Shown here: positions 35,801 to 46,852 of the stretch, in pieces | Position numbering within the stretch: the stretch's first letter is position 1 | Layout of the letters: each line of letters opens with the position of its first letter | Source of the DNA: Gorsachius magnificus | Lineage: Eukaryota; Chordata; Aves; Pelecaniformes; Ardeidae | Length of the DNA: 64,000 bases | Assembly (NCBI GenBank): GCA_034008185.1 | Contig: CM067086.1 | Span: 38,107,007 to 38,171,006, forward strand | Direction: 5' to 3' | Position numbers and translations under genes: made by a program | Notes under the pieces: model-generated | Told to the model about the DNA's origin: nothing | Seen by the model: only the letters and a program-made list of their open reading frames with translations | Database searches by the model: none

Positions 35801-36784
35801 ATCCTAAAACTGGTATTTTCCTAAGTCATTCTGTCCTGCAGTAAAGCTGACTACTATCAGACTTACATGCTCCTCAGTGATAGAGGTGGGTGCTAGCCTG
35901 CTTGAAGCCAACCCTTCAAGCTTTCTCTAACACAGCTATTCTACCTTGACCAACTTGCTCTACAGAAAAGGTTTTCAATCCACTCAGGAGAGTCATAGCA
36001 GTCTTAAATGTGGCCCTCTGACAGAAAACAGAATTCCACCAGCAAGACTTGACAGCTTTGCACTGCAAATATAAGCCACCCTAAACTCAAAAACTATCAA
36101 TAAATTCCACAGGACTCCTGTTCAAAAAAAACCCCAAAACCCTAGGATTTTTTGCAGTTTCAATTCATAGGCTGCTGCACTGAAGTTATCTTCTTGCTGG
36201 AAATCACCAACACCTCACTTCATTTTGACAGATTTGGCTGAGAACTTGGCCTGAAATTTCTTCTGGTTTCAGTCATTTGTTGTGTATTGCTGAAAAATGA
36301 ATTATTTAGCTTCCTTCCAAGCAAAGGGCAGAAACTCACGACTGACATGTCTCTTTTATAATTTATAATAAAGAAGTCAGATTTTCAGTGATAGGCACCT
36401 GTCGCACTTAAAACTAGTTTTGCTGATAGATACCATGCATGGATGTAACAAATCAGATTTACAAACACCTGAATACTGACTAACATTTATTTATAGCATG
36501 TCTGTCTTTTTCTCCTCAACAATTTCATGCCAAGTGTTGGTCTCTGAATGACTAATAGGAACCCAGCCAGATGGCAATCAGGATAGTATTCTGATCAATG
36601 TTGATTTTAAGAGTGCTAGAACTGAGTTTAGCAAACTACTATGACTGAAGCTATAAAGATTTTGGATTTTCTTATTCTGACAGGAATACCTATCTTATAT
36701 GTACCTGTGGTACTTCTATCACCCTATTCTTACAGTATTTTAATGCTGTACCTTTACTTTTTTCATAATAGCCTAAAAGGGAAG
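32875..36784. other. AT-rich intergenic sequence, no gene seen
   Basis: No exon, RNA gene or repeat family recognised. It contains an A/C word (aaaaaaaacccc) near 36124-36138 and small AT-rich runs. Frames are all below about 85 codons and lack similarity. Confidence 0.55.
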
Positions 36785-36842
36785 GGAAATGTCATTATGC
36801 TCATTTTACAGGTGTGAGAAGAATTGAAGTGTAGGAAGATTA
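36785..36842 (+). mobile_element. MIR-like SINE fragment (first half)
   Basis: The text 'gtcattatgctcattttacaggtgtgagaa' resembles the MIR core region (consensus recalled as 'attatccccattttacagatgagg'). It is highly diverged, as expected of an ancient amniote SINE. It is probably the left part of the element continued at 37068. Confidence 0.42.
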
Positions 36843-37067
36843 AAAGTGGGATAAGTCTCACCTCACTTTAAATATCTAGCCCAAACTACTTGGAGAGAGA
36901 GATTATTATCTCTAAAGGTGATTCATCCTATCCTAAAATAGGTGGAAGAAGTTGTCTGCTTGCATTGTCCTCCAGTAATTAGATATATCTAGATTAATCT
37001 AGGTAATTTTGTTGGTTTGCCTGCCTGTTTTTCAGACCGCTATAAGTAGGCAAGAAAAATTCCACTA

Positions 37068-37162
37068 GGTGATTTGTTCAAGGTCACAGAGAAAGTCTAC
37101 AGCACATCAGGGAACTTAACCTAGATATCACATTTTTCAGATTAGCACCTTAATTGCCAGAC
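37068..37162 (+). mobile_element. MIR-like SINE fragment (second half)
   Basis: 'gtgatttgttcaaggtcacagagaaagtc' followed by 'gggaacttaacctagatat' tracks the MIR 3' region (recalled as 'gtgacttgcccaaggtcacacagc...gatttgaacccaggtct'). It has the same orientation as 36785-36842 with about 225 bp of unrelated sequence between. Confidence 0.45.
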
Positions 37163-40100
37163 CAGATTTCCTCTTTAAACTTCTGTTAACTTCTTGCTGT
37201 GAGACAATTTACCATCACTGCTCAAATCTTCAACAAAGAAAAAAGACTGGTGTAAAATCTCATTTTATATGAACAGAAGGTAGGAAAAGGGTCACGATCG
37301 ATCTTTGCGGAAATCTGAAAAAATTAAGACCTCAGTAGGGATATTATTAACTCCTATTGTAAAGACGTACAGAATATTAGAGATATAAAGACAAGTTCTT
37401 TTACTGACTAGAAATTCATAATTTTATCCTGGAAAACCATCCCATGGAAATCAATAACAAAAAAAATCATCTACTGAATTCAAGGATGCATAACATTTAT
37501 ATATTTTCTAAGATATGTTAATATTTTCTCTTTGTCCCACAACTCCTGAAAAGATGTAAATCCCAGCTGCTATTTTTAGGAAAGATAAGCTGCAAGGAAT
37601 GCTATTAGCAGCAAGTAGAGCTAGCAATCCCTCTGAAAATTGGGTACCTTAATTGTCCAGGTTCAGTGCTTTGAATATTGAACTACATGCTGTAGCGTTT
37701 AAAGTGTTGACCTATTCAAACCAACTTCTTAAATGGCAGGGTCAATGCCACGGTGAGTTGATAGGGTACAAAAAGAAGGAACTGCTAAATGATTATAGGA
37801 TTCTAGTCTTATGCACATTTTTATTATGGCAAGATGCTCAGGGCTCATAAAAGATAAATGAGGTTTGAAGTGAGGGGAGAGGAGGAGTGTGTTGTTAAAT
37901 TTAATAGAAGTTCTCTTTTTGGTTTTTTTCTTTTTTTTTTTTTTTACTGGCAAGGGAATGCGAAAGACATCAAAGCAGTTTTCAGTTTTCTTATAAATCT
38001 ATAAGAAAATAAATTTCAGCAGCAACTTTTCTGGTTTTATTACTAAAGTTCTTTCAGAACCTGAAAGGGAGTATAGTTCAGTGCCTTTCAAATTGCTTTG
38101 GAGAAATACAATAAATCCAATATATATGGGAAAAGTTTATGAGCTTTTTTTGTATAGATAAAACATATACAGTTACAGAATCCTTTTTCAGATTTATTAA
38201 AATGGTTTCAAAAAAATAGCTTAGCAGATCTGTCTGTGAGTATTTCACTTTGAGAAGTACTCATTAATTTCTAGACTAGAAGCCCAATAACATGATATAG
38301 CAAGGTAGTTAAATAACACTGTGCTTGCTTTACCTAAAACCATGCGTAGAAGTATAAATCTGTGATCGAAGATCAGTGGAAGAATTAACAAAACCAGAGT
38401 GCTGTCCTTGATCATGACAGACACAGGATAAACACATTATTGCCCAGCTACCCGTAAGTTCGTTACTTTGAACATGACTTTTTTGTTTGCAGGAAGAAAA
38501 ACTGATCTGTCAAAGTTCACTGTGATGTATGTGGATGCAATTCACTTCTTGTTTCCCCATGTTCTGTTTTAAGTCTTTTGTTACAAGACCTTGCATAAAT
38601 CCTTTTATGTTTGCATTGCAGTCTGATTTTTGAAGACTTTGCACTTGCATGAGTGGAATATGTGTAAATGCAACAAGGTAATTCATATCAACACTGAATA
38701 ATGAAACATACAGCTCCCTCTGAACTTCGGCCAATGTTTGGGTCCCAGACAAAATATAGATACAATAGCACAGTCCTTCTAAGGCAGGTTATCCTCTGCA
38801 TGGGTATTTAGTTCAGGTCTAGCATTATGCTAAGATGGCACTGCAGTTTCTTTGCCATGGCTTAACATTTTGCTTTAGCATTACTTTTTCCTTGGGATGA
38901 AACACAACAATTGCTACATGGTGCAAAAAAACTTAAGTAGTGTTTTGTATGAGGGAACTCATACCTATAAGGGCTGCCCAGCATCATTGATCCATACATT
39001 ACTTTCCAACAAAAACTCAATGATATCTACATTTGCACATGATATTTACCTACCTAGTTCCAGCCAGATAAGCTTTTGTCTTTGTCTCATATAAACTCTA
39101 CTTAAAAATCCCAACATAATGAATTAACTGTGTGGAAATTAGCATACTGATAATGTTAACGTAGAGGTCATGAAGTAGTTCAGGATGAGAGAACAGACCC
39201 CTTGATGCCTCTTTTTTTTTTTTTTAGGGATTCTCCAAATTGCAATAGATCTATTCACAGCTTAATCTGTAGATTAAGGGGAAAAAAGGCAAGAATCCAG
39301 CTACCTTCTACAGTACTTGTTTTCTTGAAAAAAAACCAACCCTAATTCTTCAATAGTTAGAAGAACTATGGCACAATGACATGAAAGACATGCTGCAAGT
39401 CTGGCCTAAAAGGGAAGTTAAAAAATAAACTCATTCCAATTATCTATTTTTTCCTGTGCAGTGATTATCTCAGTATAATCTAATGCTCAGAGTTTGTCCC
39501 TTGAACAGAAGGCTCTCCAAGGAATCACAGTTTTGAGAACTTTTACAAGATGTAAGATATATTACTTGGTTGTTAGGAGTCTGACATGGAGCTCACACGA
39601 GCCAAGGAACTGCCCTTACAAGTTTGTGGTAATTTCAAACAAACTGAAATTCTGGCAATTGCCAAATTCTCAGAATTGTACCCACTTCTAATTCACAGAT
39701 CAAAAACCAATGTGACATCATTCACTTAAGTATCTAGCCATTTGTTTTTGCAAATATAGGATCTTTCTTTCTTGAGACACAAATTTCCTTTCCTATGTGG
39801 CTTTCCTTTCCCCTATTCCTTATCTTTAACATTATTGTGTCATCATAGGACAGGATCCTCCACTTTGTATCACTTTAATTAGTTCTGCATTCTTCATACA
39901 GCATAAATTGAGCAAGTACACAAAAAGTGCAGTATGTAAGTCCTTTTTCTTACACATGAGGCAGTTGCATCTCATTGTGATAATGATTTATGTATTATGT
40001 TCATGTTATCCAATTATCTATACAATAATTTTGCACTGAAATTGACTTTCCCACCCATCTTAAACATACTTTATATCATTTGATTTTGAATATTGCTAAT

Positions 40101-42012
40101 AAAATATTAATAAATTTATTAACTCAATTCAAATACATTGTAAATGAGCAAATATGCCAAGGCACTTCATTTAAAAAGAATGTTAGCAATATTCCATTAC
40201 AGTATTCTCTTAGATCTTCTTATCTGTGTTTTTCAAAATACACACAGTTACTGAAAATTTAGAATGACAAATAAACTCCTTTATCATGACTGGCAGTTTT
40301 GTTTTATAGAATAAAAGGTATGATCTTCTGAATTGAACCAAGGTTACTACTACTAATTATATGGCAAATTACACAAAAGGTAATTTTGAACTCTTTAGAA
40401 GACAGCCTGCTCAAATATTTTTGTTGCTAACTTTGTCACAGTGTGCCTTAAGTATTATGCAATTCTGGGAGTGCTAAGAAGTAAATTTTCAATTTCAAAA
40501 TAGATAGGTCACCAACTTTTCTTTGAACATCGAAGCTGTTCTTTTCCAGTGTGGGGGAGAGCTTATGTATAATTCAGTTTTATACAAGTGTGGGTTAGAT
40601 CAGTGTCCAACCCTAAGGGCCTATATCAATGTTTTAAGGATCAACTAATTCAGCACCATGAGAAAAAAACCCCACATCTAAGTAACAACTGCAGGGCTGT
40701 GGGACATTTCTAATTTAACAGGCATTCTAGAAAACTGTGACAACAGTTCAATTGCATTGTGTACACAGAATTATAATTGCAAAGAAGATTTGTAACAGTG
40801 CAATGGTTATTGCTGCATCACTTCAGGGACTTTGCATGCTGCCCATCTTAAAGGTCACAGGAATATTTTGTGGTGCTCCAGCTACCAAAAAAGTCACTTT
40901 TTAAAAAAATGCAGAGCACCTATGTATATGTGTTTAGAAAAGAATGTTGCTAAAACCTCCATATATATCATGATTACAAGAATGTATTGGTCTTTTACTC
41001 ACACCATGCTGGGTATCATAAAACAAATTTAAACCTTACTGTTGTAAAATAAATTTAAACAAAAGGGCTGAAATTATGAATACAGAGAAATGGCAGACAC
41101 CAAATTTTATTTTACATATTTTTTACAAATTGAGTCCGTTAATGCTTACTACTAATCTGTGATTTTATTAAATAGGGCTAGAAATAACTTTAGAGGCTGA
41201 CAGACAGGCGTATTTTAAACACAGAAAAATCCTTGCACTATTTTAACTGTTATTTATGACCAGCTTCAAGAAGTATATTCTTTTGATGACAAACCTTTTA
41301 TTAAGACTTCACAGCTTTGTTTTTCTCAGTCCATCAATAGAACATGGTGAGATGATAAGGCACAAGGTAACCTAAATAGACGTAGCAAAATCTGGCCCCA
41401 GATAAGAATGATTTGACTTCAAACTAGGAAATTTTACCTTCAGGACTAAGCTCTAAGAAAGTAAAATAAATAATGATCCTATTTGAGTAAATTATGGATA
41501 CTTTCCATATATGGATATTTTCACATAGGAAGAAGAAGCTGACATGTTTTCAATAACAACATAAATAACAGCATAAACTATATGCAAAAATGAAAACTTC
41601 AATGCAGTGAGGCATACTTAAAAAGATGCACCCACTGTTCCACAGTGTGTTACAAACATTTGACACTAGAATGAAATAGAAAGACCTCTGAGAAACAGCA
41701 CTGTCAGGGCCTATGATGAGTGGTCTGTCTAGTGCAGGAGACCTCTGGTTAGAATAAGGATGCTGCTGTAATTTGTAATCCTAGACAGCCGGCTGTCCCT
41801 CTATAGTAACTTTCTTTACAGCTAAGAATTGCCCACAGGAGTAAGTGCACTGATGGATTGGTAAGGAGCAGCTGCATGAAAGAGGGAATGAGTGCAGCAT
41901 TCCTTGAAAGAAAAGCAGACTCTGTTCTGAAACAACAGCTCTCACTCTTCTCATGATAAACAGAGTTATTGTCTAAGGGCTCTTGAGAAATAAATTATTT
42001 GCATCTGTAAAC
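37163..42012. other. AT-rich intergenic sequence, no gene seen
   Basis: No recognisable gene or repeat family. T-runs lie at about 37930-37943 and 39211-39226. A short direct repeat of 'aaataaatttaaac' type lies near 41025-41060. Confidence 0.55.
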
Positions 42013-42091
42013 CTTGTCACCAGTATTCCATGGATGGTTCTGATTAGCACCCTGGCCAGCGTCGTCATCCGAGTTCTTTTCCTCTTGAACT
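42013..42091 (-). other. Weak candidate exon (79 bp), host gene unknown
   Basis: On the minus strand a good acceptor (TTTCTTGTTCCTGCAG) is followed by 79 bases ending AAG before GTTTAC, a plausible but weak donor. One phase reads through without a stop and gives an acidic peptide including EEKNSDDDAGQGAN. Three CpGs fall within about 12 bp (about 42060-42072) in an otherwise CpG-poor region, which can reflect coding constraint. However, 79 open bases are likely by chance, a second phase is also open, and I recognise no protein. No partner exon was identified. It could equally be non-coding conserved sequence or chance. Confidence 0.15.
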
Positions 42092-45000
42092 CTGCAGGAA
42101 CAAGAAATTTATCTTCAATGAGATAATTAGTTACTGAAGTTATAGGGATATGGAGTTAACAGTATCCTGGGTTACAATATTCTCTACTAATACAGATGAA
42201 CTTGGTATTATATAAACCATATCAAACGAATCAATGTTCACTGGCTATGGAGGAAAAAGAAACAGCAAAAAAGAGCTATATTCTCTGAAATGAAGAAGAA
42301 GATAACCAAGTGGCAGAAGATACAGAAAGGAGTTGAATCTGACTTTTCTTTTTCCTGGCTGGTTGTTGTAACCAAAGAACCATAAGCATTTTATACTACA
42401 GGTGATACAGGTGATAATCTGTACCTCTAAACTTGTTCTCAAGAAATTATAAGGATTACTTTAAAGAAAATGTTCAGGATTGATTCATCAGATTGCTGAT
42501 GCCTTCTCAGATTCACACATGCAGTGCCTGGTTGTCAAGATTTGAATGATTTTATATGATCAGTGACTAACTCTACAAAGCTGTATGTGGAGCTTTACCA
42601 GCATTAGACATTTTGTTAGCTGCTTATTCATCTATTCATTCTTTAGTGACTAACTGTTCTCTGGCACTCTATTGGTACCCAGGTTTAGGCTAAGCTATGT
42701 AGTTCAACTCAGAAGTTTCTGACTCCTTAGCTGTATCTGACAATGAGAATAAGACTCACATCACCGATCTTTAGCTGTTGAAAAGTTAGTTGTCTATTCA
42801 GTGCAAGTTGTCTCGCATCATTCTATATCAATAAAAGGAAACTAGTATCTGTCTTCTGTTAGTAACTGAGCCAGTCTGTGGAATTTACTTTTGTATGAGA
42901 AGAGTTGCCTTTAGAAGACGCCAGTCTTTCTCAATTAACTGTACACAACTCACTGAGATTAGACAACTTAATCAAATTAAACTTGAAGTTAGATTGCATA
43001 AATCCACTATGAAAGGATTAATGAAGAATTATTCTGCTTCTTAATATAACTTACTTCTAAACAACAACAACAAAAAAATTAGGGATTAAAAAGTCAACAT
43101 TGTTTCCTTAGATGCAAAATTTGCCAGTTGCTAAGAAGCATGGTTAATATGGATAATTTCATAAATACAATATGCATAGGATTTTCTGAAGCACTTAGTT
43201 TAGCATACGTAGTACTTTGATTTAAAATGTAAACTTAGTTCAGATTAAATCCATTAAGAACCAGTTAATTTACTATCTGAAAAATTAATTGTAAGTGAGG
43301 GCACAGATCGCCTCAAGAAATCCACTTGGCTTCCAAGTTCACACCTATGTCATCACAACTGTTCAGTTCAGTGTAGATATCCCAAGAGATAAGGGTCATC
43401 TACTAAATTACTAAAATGACTTTATGTCAGAAGAAGAACCTGTAGATTAAAATCCTTTTTTTTAGAAGTGTGTAATGAGATAAAAAGCATAAGTCACTAT
43501 GTAATGAGTAATAATATTGTCATGTCAGTAAAACAAGAGGGTTTACTAAGTGTCCACTTGTTACCCTGCTCTTACTTCACTTTTTCTCCTAGTAGGGAAG
43601 CTATTTTCCACTCAATACATAAGTTTAATTCCCAGCACTTATAACAATTGGCAATCATTCATTCCCGCACAGAGATACTTAACCCATAAGGACAGTAATC
43701 TGTGAGAGCAGTAAAATCAGTTTTAGTAACCTAATTCTGCAGAAGTCACTCAGGCAAAGTTTTGTAAAAGTTGAGCTAATATGTTTTAAAAGCATGCCAA
43801 GGTTTTAGAAACTAGTCACAAATGAGCAAACATTGTACATGACTTTCTAAACAAATTAAAATGTCAGCTTGTTCACTGTTACACAGTTTTAACGTATTTA
43901 CAAAATGGACTGCATGGGAATTTATTCGTAGCAAACAATTTGCAGACATAAGCAAATTAATTTTCTCACTCTTTCAGAGGACTTTGTCCAAAAAAAGAGC
44001 TACTATTTCTGATGATTTTAGAAGATTGGGGAGAAAATTTGTACTGATTAAATGAAGAAAAATATTTTCCTGCAATTCATTATTAATTAAATTTCTGGCT
44101 TACAAAGCTCCCTTGTTTCTCTGAAGCCTGGGAACAGATCTCTGTGAAGTTACTTGATCAGCTCATGGTGTTTGTCCTTCTTTTACAAGTTTTCTGAATT
44201 TCACTGGCCTGAGGAGGGCTGATTTCACAGTCCTTGAGAAGGTAAGGGATATACCTAAGAATTACAACAGTGAACAGGTATGGTTCCTTTATCAGCAAAC
44301 TGATAGCACAAGCACAGAAGGAAAGACTACAAGGATTCACAGAAACATTAAACTCAGGGCTTCTTGTCAGTAATGAGAAAAAGAACTTTACAGGAAAAGG
44401 ATCTTGGGGATACATAAAGTTATAAAGAGGCTAGGAAGATCAGAAAGGGCTTTGTTAGAAGTAAGACAGAGGTCTCTGGACACTTTGATAGATGGGAGAA
44501 CTCACTAGCAGTTTTGTGGACTGTAGATCCAAGGATTAACTAATGCAGATTTCAGGGGATGAAGACAAAAACAAAATTAGATGATGTATAACAAAAATTA
44601 TCACTCTTTATTTACATACAGAAACTTGGGAAAACTACCCTTCCCCAGAAGAGCTCACAGATCATAAGATTTTGTTGTCCATATATTTCACATGTCTCCT
44701 TTCAAGAGATACACAGAAAGAAATATGAGATGCCTTCAAATAATGCCCAAAGTTTCTGAAAAGTCTTCCTTGCTATGCAGACATTTGAACCTCATTGTTT
44801 AAAATGTAGTAGAGCTTCAAAAATCAGAGAGGCTAACACACTTGAGAAAAAGCACTTTGAAAGAGATAATAGGATTATAATCAACATTAAACCTTGTACT
44901 GCTTTTTGAAGTGGACTTCAAGAAGATAAATAAGATAGAAAAAACACAAACATTTTTAAAGGACATGGAGATAAACTGGAGGAGTCAGCCATGCATTCCA

Positions 45001-45392
45001 GAAGAGAACATGTTTTGACATTCGCAAAACATCTCCAAAATGTCATTCTGTTTCAAGAACTGTGATCCTGTCTCCAGTCAGCTAAGTGTTGCTTTGCTGT
45101 CAAGAGGTTTAGTTTAGATACCATTACTGCTGGATACATATATTTCTTCTGAAGGTTGAAGCCCATGTGTCAGACAAGATTCAAGTCAGCTTACTAGAAG
45201 GTGCTGTAGTCCACTTTCAAGTCAGAGGAGCCAAAGAGATCATCCTAACATAGATGTAAGGGCTGGCAGGGAAAGGGATCTCAGGAGAACTGTTCTAAAG
45301 ATCAAGGATTATGCAAAATTCCTTTTAAGGTAAAAATAAAATACCCTCAGCCCAAACAGTAGCATTAAAGCTTCTAGCAGAAGTCCTACCGC
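42092..45392. other. AT-rich intergenic sequence, no gene seen
   Basis: No exon or repeat family recognised apart from the candidate just before it. Frames are short (maximum about 85 codons) and without similarity. Confidence 0.55.
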
Positions 45393-45752
45393 TGCGTCCT
45401 GGTTTTGGCTGGGATAAAGTTAATTTTCTTCCTAGTAGCTGGCATAGTGCTGTGTTTTGGCTTTAGTATGAGAAGAATGTTGATAACACCCTGATGTTTT
45501 AGTTGTTGCTAAGTAGTGCTTAGACTAGTCAAGGATGTTTTCAGCTTTCCATGCTCTGCCAGGTTTACAAGAGTCTTGGAGAGTTCACAGCCAAGACAGC
45601 TGACCCCAACTGGCTAAAGGGGTATTCCATACTATATGATGTCATGTCTGGCATATAAACTAGGGGGAGTTGGTCAAAGGGCAGTGATTGTTGCTCTCGG
45701 ACTGGTAGGGTGTCAGTCAGCGAGTGGTGAGTGGTTGTGTATACAGCCAATG
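45393..45752 (+). mobile_element. LTR of family A, truncated at its 3' side
   Basis: The plus strand begins with a near copy of the family start (TCCTGGTTTTGGCTGGGATAAAGTTAATTTTCTTC) and follows the reverse complement of 620-1173 through the TATA region (TATAAA 45654-45659) and the 'gagtggtgag' segment. Similarity then stops at about 45750, where the other copy continues into the AT-rich R and pyrimidine-rich U5. About 40% of the LTR is therefore missing. The TGATGTCA word (45637-45644) is a CRE-like site also present in variant form in the first LTR. No flanking duplication can be expected because one end is lost. Confidence 0.85.
45637..45659 (+). promoter_or_regulatory. CRE-like and TATA motifs of the truncated LTR
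   Basis: TGATGTCA (one mismatch to TGACGTCA) is followed by TATAAA within 16 bp. The first LTR carries TAACGTCA in the same place. Function is inferred from position. Confidence 0.4.
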
Positions 45753-46754
45753 GTGCCTAATGGTGTCACAGGTTTCCAATAATAAATGAGTGGGATTTTC
45801 TTTTGAAAGAATTAGTATTGTTTGTCATAGGCAGTAATCACGTGTCTAACAAAGATACTATTTCTATAAAACTGTGACTAAAAACTGCAAAAAGGAAAAA
45901 ATAAGAATAATTGTTTTCATTAATAGCTTTTTTAAGATTTCCTAAAGGAACTGGTGGATGCTTACACAAAGTCTTTTAAATGTTACATCTCTGTTTTACT
46001 CTCTGCTGGCACTGTGTACATTCCCTCTTCATCTGCAATTTCTATCAAGTGAGCAACCCACCAGCACTATTTTTTCACTTATTTAAAGAATGTTCTAGAA
46101 AAATACATCTGTCTCCTCAAATATTTGACATAATACAGTGCATTGAGATTCAACAATATTTTATTTTTTCACATTTTTTCTTTATATTTTTTTTTCCCAT
46201 AATCAAGCATATTGTCTGTAAGTGAAAGCATTCATATAAAGAGTTTGTGTGCTTGGGGATGCCCTGATTTCAACATTTCTTAAATTTCAATTTCGTACAT
46301 TTCTTCATTTCAATCTTCCAGAGAGGATGAGTGTTTGGCATATAGAAGAAACAAACTGAAAAGTTGGATGTTTGACATGTTTATTTAGGTAACTATCAGA
46401 ACTTGAAAAATGTTTACAAATGTTTTAAAATGAAAAAAAAAATTAGTACAGGAGTTGTTTGTTTAATGGTTTAGCTTTTATCTGTTTAGAAATGCCTACA
46501 ACAGTCATGCTTGGTGCTCATGTATGAGTAAAGGTAGTCAGTCACCTCATAATTCACTTTTATCTACCTTTCCTAATTTTAGCAAATATTTTTTATGCAA
46601 CAAATATTGACCTTAGCCAAATCAAAAATCAGTTTTAGTAATTTTAGCTCATTGAACATCTAAGTTAAATTGTGGAGTTGATAAAAATTATTCTGTAGAC
46701 TTCAAATTTCTGGAATTTCACCCTTGCAGTTTTACTCATTTTGATAGGCTATGG
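45753..46754. other. AT-rich intergenic sequence, no gene seen
   Basis: It begins at the break of the truncated LTR. T-rich patches lie at about 46160-46200. No exon or repeat family recognised. Confidence 0.55.
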
Positions 46755-46852
46755 GAAGACTGCTTAACTTTCCAAGGTCTGCATTCTCTCAGCTTGCTCT
46801 CCAGAAGTTTTGGGATTTGAACCTACGGCCTTCTATAAAGTCCCTATACTAA
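46755..46852 (+). mobile_element. MIR-like SINE fragment
   Basis: 'taactttccaaggtct' followed about 45 bp later by 'gggatttgaacctacggccttct' and 'aaagtccctatact' has the order and spacing of the MIR 3' part ('acttgcccaaggtca...gggatttgaacccaggtctt...'). It is strongly diverged. The GGGATTTGAACC word resembles a tRNA T-arm complement, but no tRNA fold is present. Confidence 0.42.

Noticed and set aside
46805..46835. tRNA gene suggested by GGGATTTGAACC
   Set aside because: There is no matching acceptor, D-arm or anticodon stem around it. It fits better as a MIR tail.
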